Shown: in pieces, positions 1 to 6,900 of the stretch
How positions within the stretch are numbered: the stretch's first letter is position 1
Layout of the letters: every line of letters begins with the position of its first letter
Source of the DNA: Candidatus Zhuqueibacterota bacterium
Lineage (GTDB): Bacteria; Zhuqueibacterota; QNDG01
Assembly: GCA_003645915.1 (NCBI GenBank)
Contig: QNDG01000001.1
Location: forward strand, 1 to 17,394
Direction of reading: 5' to 3'
Length of the DNA stretch: 17,394 bases
Program-made: the position numbers and the translations under genes
Notes under the pieces: model-generated
What the model saw: only the letters and a program-made list of their open reading frames with translations
Database searches by the model: none
What the model was told of the DNA's origin: nothing

Positions 1-968
1 TTTGTGACTCTACTTCAGCACCTGTCTGCTCTGTTATACCTGTAAATGCGTGGGGTGCATACATAGCAGGCCTTCTGGCACAACAGGGAGTTCATCAACC
101 TCTTTTGATATTTTTTAAAAGTATTTTATTTAATTTTTATTCTCTTGCTGCTCTTGTTTTTGTCTTTACTCTGATAATTCTGCAGAAGGATTTTTTCAGT
201 ATGAAAAATGCTGAAAAACGGGCAATGGAAACAGGCGAGGTTTTGCGAAAAGGTTCTATGCCGCTTGTTTCTCCTGAAATAACGGATTTACAGGTAAAAT
301 CCGGAGTAAAGCCAAAAGCTGTTAATATGATAATCCCGGTTCTGACAATGATAATAGTAATGATTGCTGGGCTTTTTATTTCAGGAGGCGGTGATATTAC
401 AAAAGGTTCGGGATCAACATCAGTATTGTGGGCAGTATTATCTGCGATTGTAGTTGCAGGACTGATGTATAAAAAGCAGAAAATATTTTCAACAGGAGAG
501 CTGACTGATCTTTTTTTTAAGGGAGTAGGAGGCCTTATTCCCATTGCTTCACTAATGATACTTGCTTTTGCTTTGGGCTTACTCTGTACTGATCTGAATA
601 CCGGGGCATTTACTGCTTCAATTGCAAAAAAAGTACTCATCCCGCAGATTGTACCGTTAGTGATTTTTATTGTAACAGGTTTTATTGCATTTTCAACAGG
701 CACATCATGGGGCACATGGGGTATTATGATCCCTATTGCAGTGCCAATTGCAGCTCATATGGGCATAAATCTGCTCCTGATTACAGGTGCAGTTGTTTCC
801 GGAGGAGTTTTCGGTGATCACTGTTCGCCGATTTCAGATACCACTATGGTATCATCTATGGCTTCAGCGTGCGATCATATGGATCATGTAAATACACAGC
901 TTCCGTATGCTTTGACTGTAGGTCTGTTCTCTGGTCTGTTGTTTCTGGTGTCAGGGTTTATTTTTTAA
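1..968 (+). CDS. NhaC-family Na+/H+ antiporter, 5' end cut off by the window
   Basis: This is an inner-membrane transporter of the NhaC type, a family that exchanges Na+ for H+. The frame is open from base 3, and the TTG at 105 is internal, not a start: in-frame upstream codons encode DSTSAPVCSVIPVNAWGAY, typical of the central part of the family. About 321 residues are present; full-length members are usually about 450-530. Several hydrophobic helices are visible, with a charged loop of about 60 residues (bases ~180-320) between two membrane blocks. The family hallmark GDHCSPISDTT is encoded near 814-846, preceded by STGTSWGTWGIMIPIA. It ends in a hydrophobic helix and stops at 966-968. Substrate specificity beyond the family cannot be read here. 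It converges on pmbA. Confidence is high for the family, lower for the exact ion or substrate. Confidence 0.9.
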   Translation, partial: CDSTSAPVCSVIPVNAWGAYIAGLLAQQGVHQPLLIFFKSILFNFYSLAALVFVFTLIILQKDFFSMKNAEKRAMETGEVLRKGSMPLVSPEITDLQVKSGVKPKAVNMIIPVLTMIIVMIAGLFISGGGDITKGSGSTSVLWAVLSAIVVAGLMYKKQKIFSTGELTDLFFKGVGGLIPIASLMILAFALGLLCTDLNTGAFTASIAKKVLIPQIVPLVIFIVTGFIAFSTGTSWGTWGIMIPIAVPIAAHMGINLLLITGAVVSGGVFGDHCSPISDTTMVSSMASACDHMDHVNTQLPYALTVGLFSGLLFLVSGFIF

Positions 969-978
969 AAATATTAAG

Positions 979-1016
979 AAGATACCCGAATAATAGTGAC
1001 AATTTGCAGGTATCTT
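979..1016. terminator. Hairpin between convergent genes, possible bidirectional terminator
   Basis: AAGATACC at 979-986 pairs with GGTATCTT at 1009-1016. The stem can continue with CGAAT (987-991) against ATTTG (1002-1006, one G-T pair) past a two-base bulge, leaving a loop of about 10 nt. It lies 10 nt after the antiporter stop, where a terminator is expected between convergent genes. The following T-run is short (TTTAAT), so terminator strength is doubtful. The rest of the 969-1102 spacer shows only a repeated CCCGGTTAA word (near 1022 and 1084). Confidence 0.4.
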
Positions 1017-1102
1017 TAATCCCGGTTAAAATTAAACTGAAAATCATCGTTGTAAATCATTAAAACATTTGCCTGATAATAATTCCCGGTTAATACCAAC
1101 GG

Positions 1103-2428
1103 TTACAGCCCGCTGATATCAATATTGTCAAACATACATGAAGGACACCGGACAGATGAATAGGGGAAAGGATCGTTTCCAATTTCAACAAGATTTTTCC
1201 AGAAATCAAGAAGATTCCCGCTGATATTCATTTCATTAACAGGTTTGGATAGTTCTCCGTTTTCAATTAAAAAACCCTGAATACCCATTGAGAAATCACC
1301 TGTCGTTAAATTTGTATTTCCTCCGATAAAATTTGTAACAAAAATTCCCGAATCACAGGATTTAATCATTTGTTCCGGAGTTTTATTTCCGGTGTTCATT
1401 AAAATATTGGAAGGCCTTCCTGTTGTAGGATATAAACCTGTTTTTTTACTGTAATAAAAGTTCACGTAAAATTCTCGGCAAATACCGTTTTCAATAATTG
1501 TTCTTTTTTGGGATTTGATTCCGTCGGAATCAAAAAGTCGTGAACCAAGTCCTCTTTTCAAAAGAGGATCGTCTGTTACTGTAAGAACAGGGCATGTAAT
1601 AAGGCTGTTTCTCTTATCAGAAAGAAATGAATTTTTATTGTAAATATTCCCTGCATTCAGTGCAGAGAACAAACCGGATAGAATTCGTGATACTGAACGA
1701 TTTTCAACAATCAGAGCGTATTTGCCTGAATTGATTTTTTTCTGACCGTGTTTTTTTAGTGCGCGCTCTGATGCATCTTTCCCGATAGTATCCCACAGGG
1801 GAAGATCTTTTTTAAATCTGGTGGTTGCAGAACTGTATCCTTCCGGTTTTGTATTGTTTTTTTCGTCGGAACTTGTAACTTCAGCGCTTACAGAAAAAAA
1901 TGTAGAATTCCTGGTACCTTCGAACCCGTTACTGTGAATAATAAGTTTTTCCGTTTTACCGCAAGTCCAGGAAGCAGTAGCGGAAATGATGTCTCCTTCA
2001 ACCGATAATGCGGAAGCCTCAATTTCTTTTGCATTTTGTATCATTTCATCTACTGTAAGAGAGTCAAATTCAGGGTCATAAATTTCCGGATTTTCGTCAG
2101 GATTTTGAGGATAGAGCGATGGATCTGTAATTTCTCTTGCCGGGTCGGGATTCAGGAATTTTGTCATTTCCACTGCTTGTTTTATAAATTGCTGTAATTT
2201 GTTTTTATCAACCAGGTTTATGGTATGAGAAGAATATTTCCCGTTAATAAAAATATTCAGATCAATGAACTGCTGCATTGAATGATCAATATAATCTGTT
2301 TTTCCCTTTCTGACCTGAATTTCAGTGCTTAAATAATTTGTCGCGGAAACAATAGTGTGCTTGGCGCCGTTTCTTTTTGCGCAATCCGTAATGAAATTAC
2401 AAATATCATAAAAATTATCTTTTTTCAT
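1103..2428 (-). CDS. pmbA: PmbA/TldE-like subunit of the TldD/PmbA protease
   Basis: This 441-residue protein is the non-catalytic partner of the TldD metalloprotease. In characterised bacteria the TldD/PmbA heterodimer degrades unfolded peptides and trims some ribosomal peptide natural products, such as microcin B17. Family features visible here are an N-terminal alpha/beta region, SATASWTCGKTEKLIIHSNG in the middle, GLGSRLFDSDGIKSQKRTII and the C-terminal segment from GGNTNLTTGDFSMGIQGF onward. There is no HExxxH motif, as expected for the PmbA/TldE side. The length is normal for the family. A GGGG Shine-Dalgarno core lies at 2434-2437, 5 nt before the ATG. It follows tldD by 15 nt on the same strand, so the two subunits should be co-transcribed. 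The extreme C-terminus carries two extra cysteines (RCPSCMF), whose role is unknown. Confidence 0.92.
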   Translation of the reverse strand: MKKDNFYDICNFITDCAKRNGAKHTIVSATNYLSTEIQVRKGKTDYIDHSMQQFIDLNIFINGKYSSHTINLVDKNKLQQFIKQAVEMTKFLNPDPAREITDPSLYPQNPDENPEIYDPEFDSLTVDEMIQNAKEIEASALSVEGDIISATASWTCGKTEKLIIHSNGFEGTRNSTFFSVSAEVTSSDEKNNTKPEGYSSATTRFKKDLPLWDTIGKDASERALKKHGQKKINSGKYALIVENRSVSRILSGLFSALNAGNIYNKNSFLSDKRNSLITCPVLTVTDDPLLKRGLGSRLFDSDGIKSQKRTIIENGICREFYVNFYYSKKTGLYPTTGRPSNILMNTGNKTPEQMIKSCDSGIFVTNFIGGNTNLTTGDFSMGIQGFLIENGELSKPVNEMNISGNLLDFWKNLVEIGNDPFPYSSVRCPSCMFDNIDISGL

Positions 2429-2443
2429 TTTTTCCCCGTTGGT

Positions 2444-3868
2444 TTACCCGCTTGTTCCCACGGTAATTGAAGAGACTTTTATTGTGGGATGTCCCAGTGA
2501 TACGGGTACATCCTGTCCGTCTTTTCCGCATGTCCATGTTGAGTTGTCAATTTTCAGATCATCAGCAACCATGCTTATTTTGCTCAGAACATCAGGGCCG
2601 GTTCCAATAAGATTAATGTCTTTTACAGGATGTGTAAGCTTGCCGTTCTCAATTTTATATCCGGATTTAACATAAAAAGTAAAGTCGCCTGCACCGATAA
2701 AAACCTGACCGTTTGTAAAAGATTCGGCATATATACCATTTTTTATACTTTCAATAATTTCATCTTTTGAATGAGGACCCGGAAGCATGTAAGTTGTTCT
2801 CATTCTCGGTATCGGAGGGTGTCTGAATGATTCCCTTCTGCCGTTTCCTGTTGGTTTTACTCCAAAGTGTCCTGCGCTTATTTTATCATGCATAAAACCT
2901 GTTAAAACACCATTGTCAACAAGTATGGTTTTTTGTCCCGGAGTTCCTTCATCGTCAATGTTTATTGATCCTCGTGATCCGGGAATAGTGGCGTCATCAA
3001 CAATGGTTACAAATGGTGCTGCGATTTGTTTGTTAAGCATCCCGCTGAATATGGAAATTCCTTTTCTGTTGAAATCAGCTTCCAGTCCGTGGCCAATAGC
3101 TTCGTGAAGAAGTATACCGGAACTTCCGGCTGACAGCACAAGAGCCTGCTCTCCGGGTTCTGTTTTTTTTGCTTCAAAAAGAATTACAATACGCCTGACA
3201 GTCTCTTCTGCAATTTTATCAATGTCAAGATTTTTTAAATACTCTGCTCCGTATCTGCCGGAAAGAGCAAAAGTATTTGTTTCTCTTTTATTTTTCATCT
3301 GAGCTGTACATGATATTCTGAGCGCAAATAAAGGTTGAAAATCAAATGCTTCAGAGCCATCGGAACAAATTATAAGTTTATAGGAAGATTCGTGGGAAAA
3401 AGATATTTTGACATTAACGATCCTATTGTCAGTACTGTAGATTTTATTGTTCAAACGGTTCAGAAAATCAATTTTTTCCCTAATGTCCAGATTTTCCCAC
3501 AGAATATCAGATTTATAAAAATTATTGTTTGATACTTCAGGTTTAACCTGAGACGGGGGTAATGTTCTGTTGTTTCCGGAAATAGCGAGTGCAAATCCGG
3601 CAGCTTTCCGGAGAGATTTAAAGTCCGTGTTTTCCGTAAATGAATATCCTGTTCTGTCAACATCAACAACTCTTATACCTGCGCCTTTATCAATAGCAGA
3701 AAAAGCCCTGCTTACTTTATTATCTTCCAGAGTCAGCGACTCTGTGTTTATTTCCTGGAAAAATATGTCCTGATAAGTGTTGTTACCGGTATTTGTTTTG
3801 TTAAAAAGTTTTTCAAGAATATTCCCGTCAGTTTCAAAACGCTCGTAATATTTTTTTATTTGATCCAT
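2444..3868 (-). CDS. tldD: TldD metalloprotease, catalytic subunit
   Basis: This 474-residue protein is the zinc-dependent catalytic subunit of the TldD/PmbA cytoplasmic protease. The metal-binding motif HEAIGH is at residues 255-260, inside LLHEAIGHGLEADFNRKG, and the conserved C-terminal cysteine is in TWTCGKDGQDVPVSLGHPT (Cys447), matching the HExxxH plus Cys ligand pattern of the family. Downstream conserved blocks include DDATIPGSRGSINIDDEGTP and RRESFRHPPIPRMRTTYM. Length and start agree with the family. GGGGAG at 3872-3877 lies just upstream of the ATG. It is the first gene of a two-gene operon with pmbA. No small precursor-peptide gene is seen beside it, so a dedicated natural-product role is not indicated locally; general peptide turnover is the safer reading. 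Confidence 0.95.
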   Translation of the reverse strand: MDQIKKYYERFETDGNILEKLFNKTNTGNNTYQDIFFQEINTESLTLEDNKVSRAFSAIDKGAGIRVVDVDRTGYSFTENTDFKSLRKAAGFALAISGNNRTLPPSQVKPEVSNNNFYKSDILWENLDIREKIDFLNRLNNKIYSTDNRIVNVKISFSHESSYKLIICSDGSEAFDFQPLFALRISCTAQMKNKRETNTFALSGRYGAEYLKNLDIDKIAEETVRRIVILFEAKKTEPGEQALVLSAGSSGILLHEAIGHGLEADFNRKGISIFSGMLNKQIAAPFVTIVDDATIPGSRGSINIDDEGTPGQKTILVDNGVLTGFMHDKISAGHFGVKPTGNGRRESFRHPPIPRMRTTYMLPGPHSKDEIIESIKNGIYAESFTNGQVFIGAGDFTFYVKSGYKIENGKLTHPVKDINLIGTGPDVLSKISMVADDLKIDNSTWTCGKDGQDVPVSLGHPTIKVSSITVGTSG

Positions 3869-3897
3869 TTTCTCCCCAAATTTAATTAACCGGAGAT

Positions 3898-3926
3898 AAT
3901 TTACAATATTTAATTTGATTATTCAA
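3898..3926 (-). promoter_or_regulatory. Candidate sigma-70-type promoter for tldD-pmbA
   Basis: Read on the - strand, TTGAAT (3921-3926) and TAAATT (3898-3903) are separated by exactly 17 nt. The predicted start of transcription falls near 3891, about 23 nt before the tldD ATG. Each hexamer matches consensus at four of six positions, in AT-rich DNA where chance matches are common. Confidence 0.4.
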
Positions 3927-4015
3927 GGGATATTAAATAATGGAAAATATTGTTGGGTCTCAGGAAAATTAATCCTTTAATCGGAAAACATTGCCTCGAG
4001 TAGTTGAAAACGGAG

Positions 4016-4033
4016 TATCTGCTGAATATCTGC
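4016..4033 (+). promoter_or_regulatory. Direct repeat TATCTGC, possible upstream activator site
   Basis: TATCTGC occurs at 4016-4022 and again at 4027-4033, an 11-nt period close to one helical turn. The pair is about 80-100 nt upstream of the predicted transcription start of the sigma-54 promoter, the usual distance for enhancer-binding activators. The repeat is short and a chance match is possible. Confidence 0.25.
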
Positions 4034-4087
4034 AGTATGGGTGTAACCCCTTATAAAACAATACGATATGATTTACAATAAACTCAC

Positions 4088-4103
4088 TGGCACAGATGTT
4101 GCT
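4088..4103 (+). promoter_or_regulatory. Sigma-54 (RpoN) -24/-12 promoter
   Basis: The sequence TGGCAC-AGATG-TTGCT matches the RpoN consensus TGGCAC-N5-TTGCW. The invariant GG (4089-4090) and GC (4101-4102) are exactly 10 nt apart, and the element is preceded by C and followed by a T-run, as is common. The start of transcription should be near 4113-4115, giving a leader of about 50 nt before the ATG at 4167. The site lies between genes and points at the response regulator, which makes it more credible than a match inside a gene. The required enhancer-binding activator is not encoded in this window. Confidence 0.75.
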
Positions 4104-4157
4104 TTTTTGAAACATGAGATTTGATAAAGTGTTTTAAAACAAAAACTTGAGTTTACC

Positions 4158-4163
4158 GGAGGA
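4158..4163 (+). promoter_or_regulatory. Ribosome binding site of the response regulator gene
   Basis: GGAGGA lies 3 nt (full motif) before the ATG at 4167. It is among the strongest Shine-Dalgarno sequences in the window and fixes this start. Confidence 0.7.
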
Positions 4164-4166
4164 AAA

Positions 4167-4538
4167 ATGTCAGGCACCAAATCCCTTTTATTTGTAGATG
4201 ACGAAGAGGAAATCCTGGATATTTTGAAAGATCTTTTTGCAGAAGAAGAGTATAATCTTTATACAGCAACAAAGGTGCAGGATGCAATTGAAATTATTAA
4301 GGAGAAAAGTGTTGATTTTGTTCTTTCAGACTTAAAGCTGCCTGATTCATCAGGTGTAACATTTCTTGAAAAAGTAAAAAACATGAATCCTGAAGCAGTA
4401 CGTGTTCTTACCTCAGGCTATCTTGATGTTGGATTCGGGCTAATTGCAAAAGACGAAAAAAGCGGGACACTGCTTATTTCCAAACCGTGGAATCTTGAAA
4501 CCATAAGACAACTTGTAACCGGAGAAATGGGTGCCTGA
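4167..4538 (+). CDS. Single-domain response regulator (CheY-like REC protein)
   Basis: This 123-residue protein is a receiver domain and nothing else. The acidic pocket is VDDEEE (Asp11, Asp12), the predicted phosphorylation site is Asp55 in LSDLKLPD, the conserved hydroxyl residue is Thr82 in LTSGY and the conserved lysine is Lys106 in ISKPW. With no output domain it should act by protein-protein contact or pass phosphate on in a relay. It is the first gene behind the sigma-54 promoter and is followed after 2 nt by a REC-PAS-H-box protein, so the two are very probably co-transcribed and work together. The SKPW ending is often seen in receivers tied to kinase or phosphodiesterase modules, but the partner is not identified from sequence. 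No specific orthologue is recognised. Confidence 0.9.
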   Translation: MSGTKSLLFVDDEEEILDILKDLFAEEEYNLYTATKVQDAIEIIKEKSVDFVLSDLKLPDSSGVTFLEKVKNMNPEAVRVLTSGYLDVGFGLIAKDEKSGTLLISKPWNLETIRQLVTGEMGA

Positions 4539-4540
4539 TA

Positions 4541-5611
4541 ATGTGTTTAAAAAAGAAAGTTCTATATATTGACAGTGATAATGATCTTAGACAGAAGGTA
4601 AAAAAAGCTTTTAATAAAAATAACACATATGAGTGTTATTTATGTGACTCCGGAATTTCCGGAATGGAAATGATTAAAAAGGTCGAACCGGATATTGTTG
4701 TGGTTGATTATTTTCTTCCTGATTTTACAGGCGAAGAATTTTATATAAAATTTATAAGTGAAAATAAAAATTCAAACCTTGAAGGTATCCCGTTTATAGC
4801 TTTGACAGGCAACGGAAATGTTGACAGGTCGCATCTTTACAATCTTGGTTTCAGTGCTATTCTTAAAAAACCATTTTCAGAATCGGAAATTTTTGAATTT
4901 GTTGAAGATTCTCTTATTGCACACAGAGTTAAAATGGAAGAGATTCAGTTCTGGGAAACAATAAGAGAATCAAAGGATTTTCTTGAAAGAGTTGTAGAAA
5001 ATAATATTGATGCAATAGTTACAACTGATAAAAAAGGTGTTATAACTTACTGTAACCGCGCATTTGAAGACCTGACAGGTTACAGTTTTGACGAAATTGT
5101 AAATAAAAAAGTTAATTTCCTGCTGATTAATAATTCTGAAGAAATGCTTAAAATCTATGAGACCCTTAAACATAAAAATCGGATTGTAAATTATAAAACC
5201 AGGCTTATAAAGAAAACCGGATATTCGGGGCAGGTAATTCTTTCAGTAAGCAGAATGAGGGACAGCAGCGGTGAGGTTGTTGGGGCATTGGGAATTATCA
5301 GGGATGATACCGGGCATTTAAAGACTGTTAACAGTTCAGATGATTCGGAAAAGCTTGCTGCGATTGTTGAGACTGCAATTGCTGTTAATCACGCAATAAA
5401 CAATCCCCTTGTACCAATATTGGGGAATGCACAGTTTTTACTGCAGGATAAAAATATATCTGATGAGAACGTAAGAAAAAGGCTCCGCGTAATTGTAAAA
5501 AATGCTCTTAAAATTAAAGAGATAACACATAAACTCGCACATATTTCTCATCCTGTTACTGTTGAATATTTTAAGGGTACAAGAATGCTTGATATAGAAA
5601 AATCCCTGTAA
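4541..5611 (+). CDS. REC-PAS protein with a histidine-kinase H-box region but no ATPase domain
   Basis: This 356-residue signalling protein has three parts. Residues ~5-128 form a receiver domain (acidic pocket Asp11/Asp13, phosphorylation site Asp56 in VVVDYFLPD, Thr89, Lys110 in KKPF). Residues ~145-260 form a PAS sensor domain (VENNIDAIVTTDKKGVITYC, then AFEDLTGYSFDEI). Residues ~270-340 form a two-helix region with a phospho-acceptor-like H-box, NHAINNPL, with His284. The chain stops about 50 residues later; the N, G1 and G2 boxes of a HATPase are absent. It ends at a clean TAA followed by a terminator-like hairpin, so this looks like a natural end. It could be a phosphotransfer or dimerising scaffold that needs an outside kinase, or a degenerate kinase. 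It is soluble, with no membrane helix. The ATG follows the upstream gene by 2 nt, indicating coupling. Confidence 0.85.
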   Translation: MCLKKKVLYIDSDNDLRQKVKKAFNKNNTYECYLCDSGISGMEMIKKVEPDIVVVDYFLPDFTGEEFYIKFISENKNSNLEGIPFIALTGNGNVDRSHLYNLGFSAILKKPFSESEIFEFVEDSLIAHRVKMEEIQFWETIRESKDFLERVVENNIDAIVTTDKKGVITYCNRAFEDLTGYSFDEIVNKKVNFLLINNSEEMLKIYETLKHKNRIVNYKTRLIKKTGYSGQVILSVSRMRDSSGEVVGALGIIRDDTGHLKTVNSSDDSEKLAAIVETAIAVNHAINNPLVPILGNAQFLLQDKNISDENVRKRLRVIVKNALKIKEITHKLAHISHPVTVEYFKGTRMLDIEKSL

Positions 5612-5785
5612 AATTGTTATTCATATAATGTTGAATGATCTTAATTAACCGGCCTGCGAAAAAGCAGGTTTTTGTTTGTGTACAGCTTGTTTTGACTTAA
5701 AAAGCTATAAAGAAATTCCTTGCATAAATGTCAATAATTTATTAAGTTATGCAGTTAGAATAAAATCAAAACGGGGTTAAAGGGG
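5612..5785. other. Intergenic region before the first PorV-like gene
   Basis: Besides the terminator, this stretch holds a TTGACT hexamer at 5692-5697 without a good -10 at the right distance, and a TAAAAT hexamer at 5761-5766 with only a poor -35 (TTTATT) 17 nt upstream. A promoter for the PorV-like gene is expected here, but I cannot choose one. No coding potential is seen. Confidence 0.4.
5653..5673 (+). terminator. Rho-independent terminator after the two-component pair
   Basis: CCTGC (5653-5657) and GCAGG (5664-5668) form a stem around a GAAAAA loop, extendable by two G-T pairs, and TTTTTGTTT follows directly. The stem is short, but the position 41 nt after the stop codon and the T-tract support termination. 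Confidence 0.6.
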
Positions 5786-6787
5786 TTGAAAATTCCACGT
5801 AAAATCCTCTGTATGATATTTTTAGGTATTGCAGTTGTTTCAGGAGAAGTAAAAACAGCCAAGTATGGAGGGGCTTTTCTTGAAACAGGAGTAGATGCCA
5901 GAATCCTTTCAATGGGCGGAGCAGGTGCTTCCATATCAGGTTCAGTATCATCTGTTTTCTGGAATCCTGCAGGACTTGTTTTTTTAAAAAACTATAAAAT
6001 ACACGGAATGCATTCGGAAAGATTTTCCGGAATGGTAAACTGGGATTTTATCGGAATAGGTTCAAACATAGATTCAACTACTTTTTTCGGAGCGGGTTTT
6101 TTCCGTATGGGTGTTGACGGCATCCCTGTAACACGGCTTTTGAATCCGGATATAGGTCTTGGCGAGTACTATTATGATGAATCCGGAAATCTTAAGCAGA
6201 ATGTCCCCCAGATTGAAAAAATGGTAAATGATGTTGAATATGCGTTTTTTTTATCAATAGCAAAAATAATAAATAACCGGTTTTATATCGGTTCTACAGT
6301 TAAGATAATACGTAAAATGTTTGATTCAAACGGTGCATGGGGAATGGGCTTTGACGCTGGGCTTATGTACCGTGCAGCAGAAAGAATAAATATAGGTTTG
6401 ACAGTACATGATATTACGACAACAATAGTAGCATGGAACACCGGAACAAAAGAGAGAATACTCCCCTCGTTACGAGCAGGTGTCTCTTATTATTACAAAA
6501 AATCAAAAGTTTCCTTTTTGCCTGTTTTTGAGATAGGAACCTCATTTGATGCAAATAATAGTTCTTCTGTTTTAATATCTGACAAAGCTTCTGTTGATTT
6601 AATTGCAGGTTTGGAAATTTCATATTCAGAAAGATTGTTTTTCAGAGCCGGGATGTTCCGGAAAAGGATGACTCTTGGCGCTGGTTTTAGTGTATCTAAG
6701 CTGAATATTGATTATGGATTTTCTTCAAATAATGATTTGGGAAATACTCACAGACTTTCTCTGGAGTATGGGTTTGGAAGAAATTAA
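5786..6787 (+). CDS. PorV/PorQ-like (UPF0164-type) outer-membrane beta-barrel protein
   Basis: This 333-residue secreted protein has an N-terminal signal peptide (KIPRK, then a hydrophobic run ILCMIFLGIAVVSG) and the hallmark GVDARILSMGGAGASISGS followed by FWNPAGL, characteristic of the PorV/PorQ and UPF0164 family. The rest shows alternating beta-strand patterns ending in an aromatic-rich strand (HRLSLEYGFGRN), as in an outer-membrane barrel. In Bacteroidetes some relatives belong to the type IX secretion system; many others have no known role, and this protein cannot be assigned to either group here. The TTG start at 5786 is chosen because it supplies the positively charged signal-peptide end. 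GGGG at 5772-5775 is a possible ribosome site; a second GGGG touches the start. The ATG at 5813 would remove most of the signal. It is flanked by its own intergenic regions and is probably monocistronic. Confidence 0.82.
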   Translation: MKIPRKILCMIFLGIAVVSGEVKTAKYGGAFLETGVDARILSMGGAGASISGSVSSVFWNPAGLVFLKNYKIHGMHSERFSGMVNWDFIGIGSNIDSTTFFGAGFFRMGVDGIPVTRLLNPDIGLGEYYYDESGNLKQNVPQIEKMVNDVEYAFFLSIAKIINNRFYIGSTVKIIRKMFDSNGAWGMGFDAGLMYRAAERINIGLTVHDITTTIVAWNTGTKERILPSLRAGVSYYYKKSKVSFLPVFEIGTSFDANNSSSVLISDKASVDLIAGLEISYSERLFFRAGMFRKRMTLGAGFSVSKLNIDYGFSSNNDLGNTHRLSLEYGFGRN

Positions 6788-6821
6788 TTGCCTGTATGCA
6801 TAATAAAAATAGAAATTTATA

Positions 6822-6850
6822 TTGACTATTTTTTATTTATTTTGTAAAAT
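6822..6850 (+). promoter_or_regulatory. Sigma-70-type promoter of the yicC-gmk-rpoZ operon
   Basis: TTGACT (6822-6827) and TAAAAT (6845-6850) are separated by 17 nt; each matches the consensus at five of six positions. The transcription start should be near 6857, about 45 nt before the yicC ATG. It is the best -35/-10 pair I see in the window and the likely main promoter of the long + strand operon. Confidence 0.7.
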
Positions 6851-6900
6851 AAAAAGAGTGTGGTTTGTTATGAGGATAATAATAAAACAGCGGATTTATA

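Larger units (their letters stand above)
3869..4166. other. Divergent intergenic region between tldD and the response regulator
   Basis: This is the longest gene-free stretch of the window, just under 300 nt. Its left end holds the tldD promoter candidate and its right end the sigma-54 promoter. Between them lie the direct repeat TATCTGC (4016-4022 and 4027-4033) and a small dyad GGGT-GTA-ACCC (4039-4049). I see no ORF of note and no RNA gene in it. Confidence 0.6.

Noticed and set aside
105..107. TTG as the start of the antiporter gene
   Set aside because: The same frame is open back to base 3 and encodes conserved antiporter sequence upstream, so the gene begins before the window.
137..715. 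192-codon open frame on the - strand inside the antiporter gene
   Set aside because: It is antisense to a clear membrane-transporter gene, has no recognisable domain or ribosome site, and mirrors codon bias of the real gene.
869..1063. 64-codon + strand frame over the antiporter end
   Set aside because: It overlaps the antiporter C-terminus in another frame, lacks family features and runs through the intergenic hairpin.
5692..5697. TTGACT as the -35 of a promoter for the first PorV-like gene
   Set aside because: No acceptable -10 hexamer lies 16-18 nt downstream, so the element was left as a note only.
5612..5785. Frameshifted HATPase domain after the REC-PAS-H-box protein
   Set aside because: The stretch is only 174 nt, contains a terminator-like hairpin and shows no N, G1 or G2 box in any frame.
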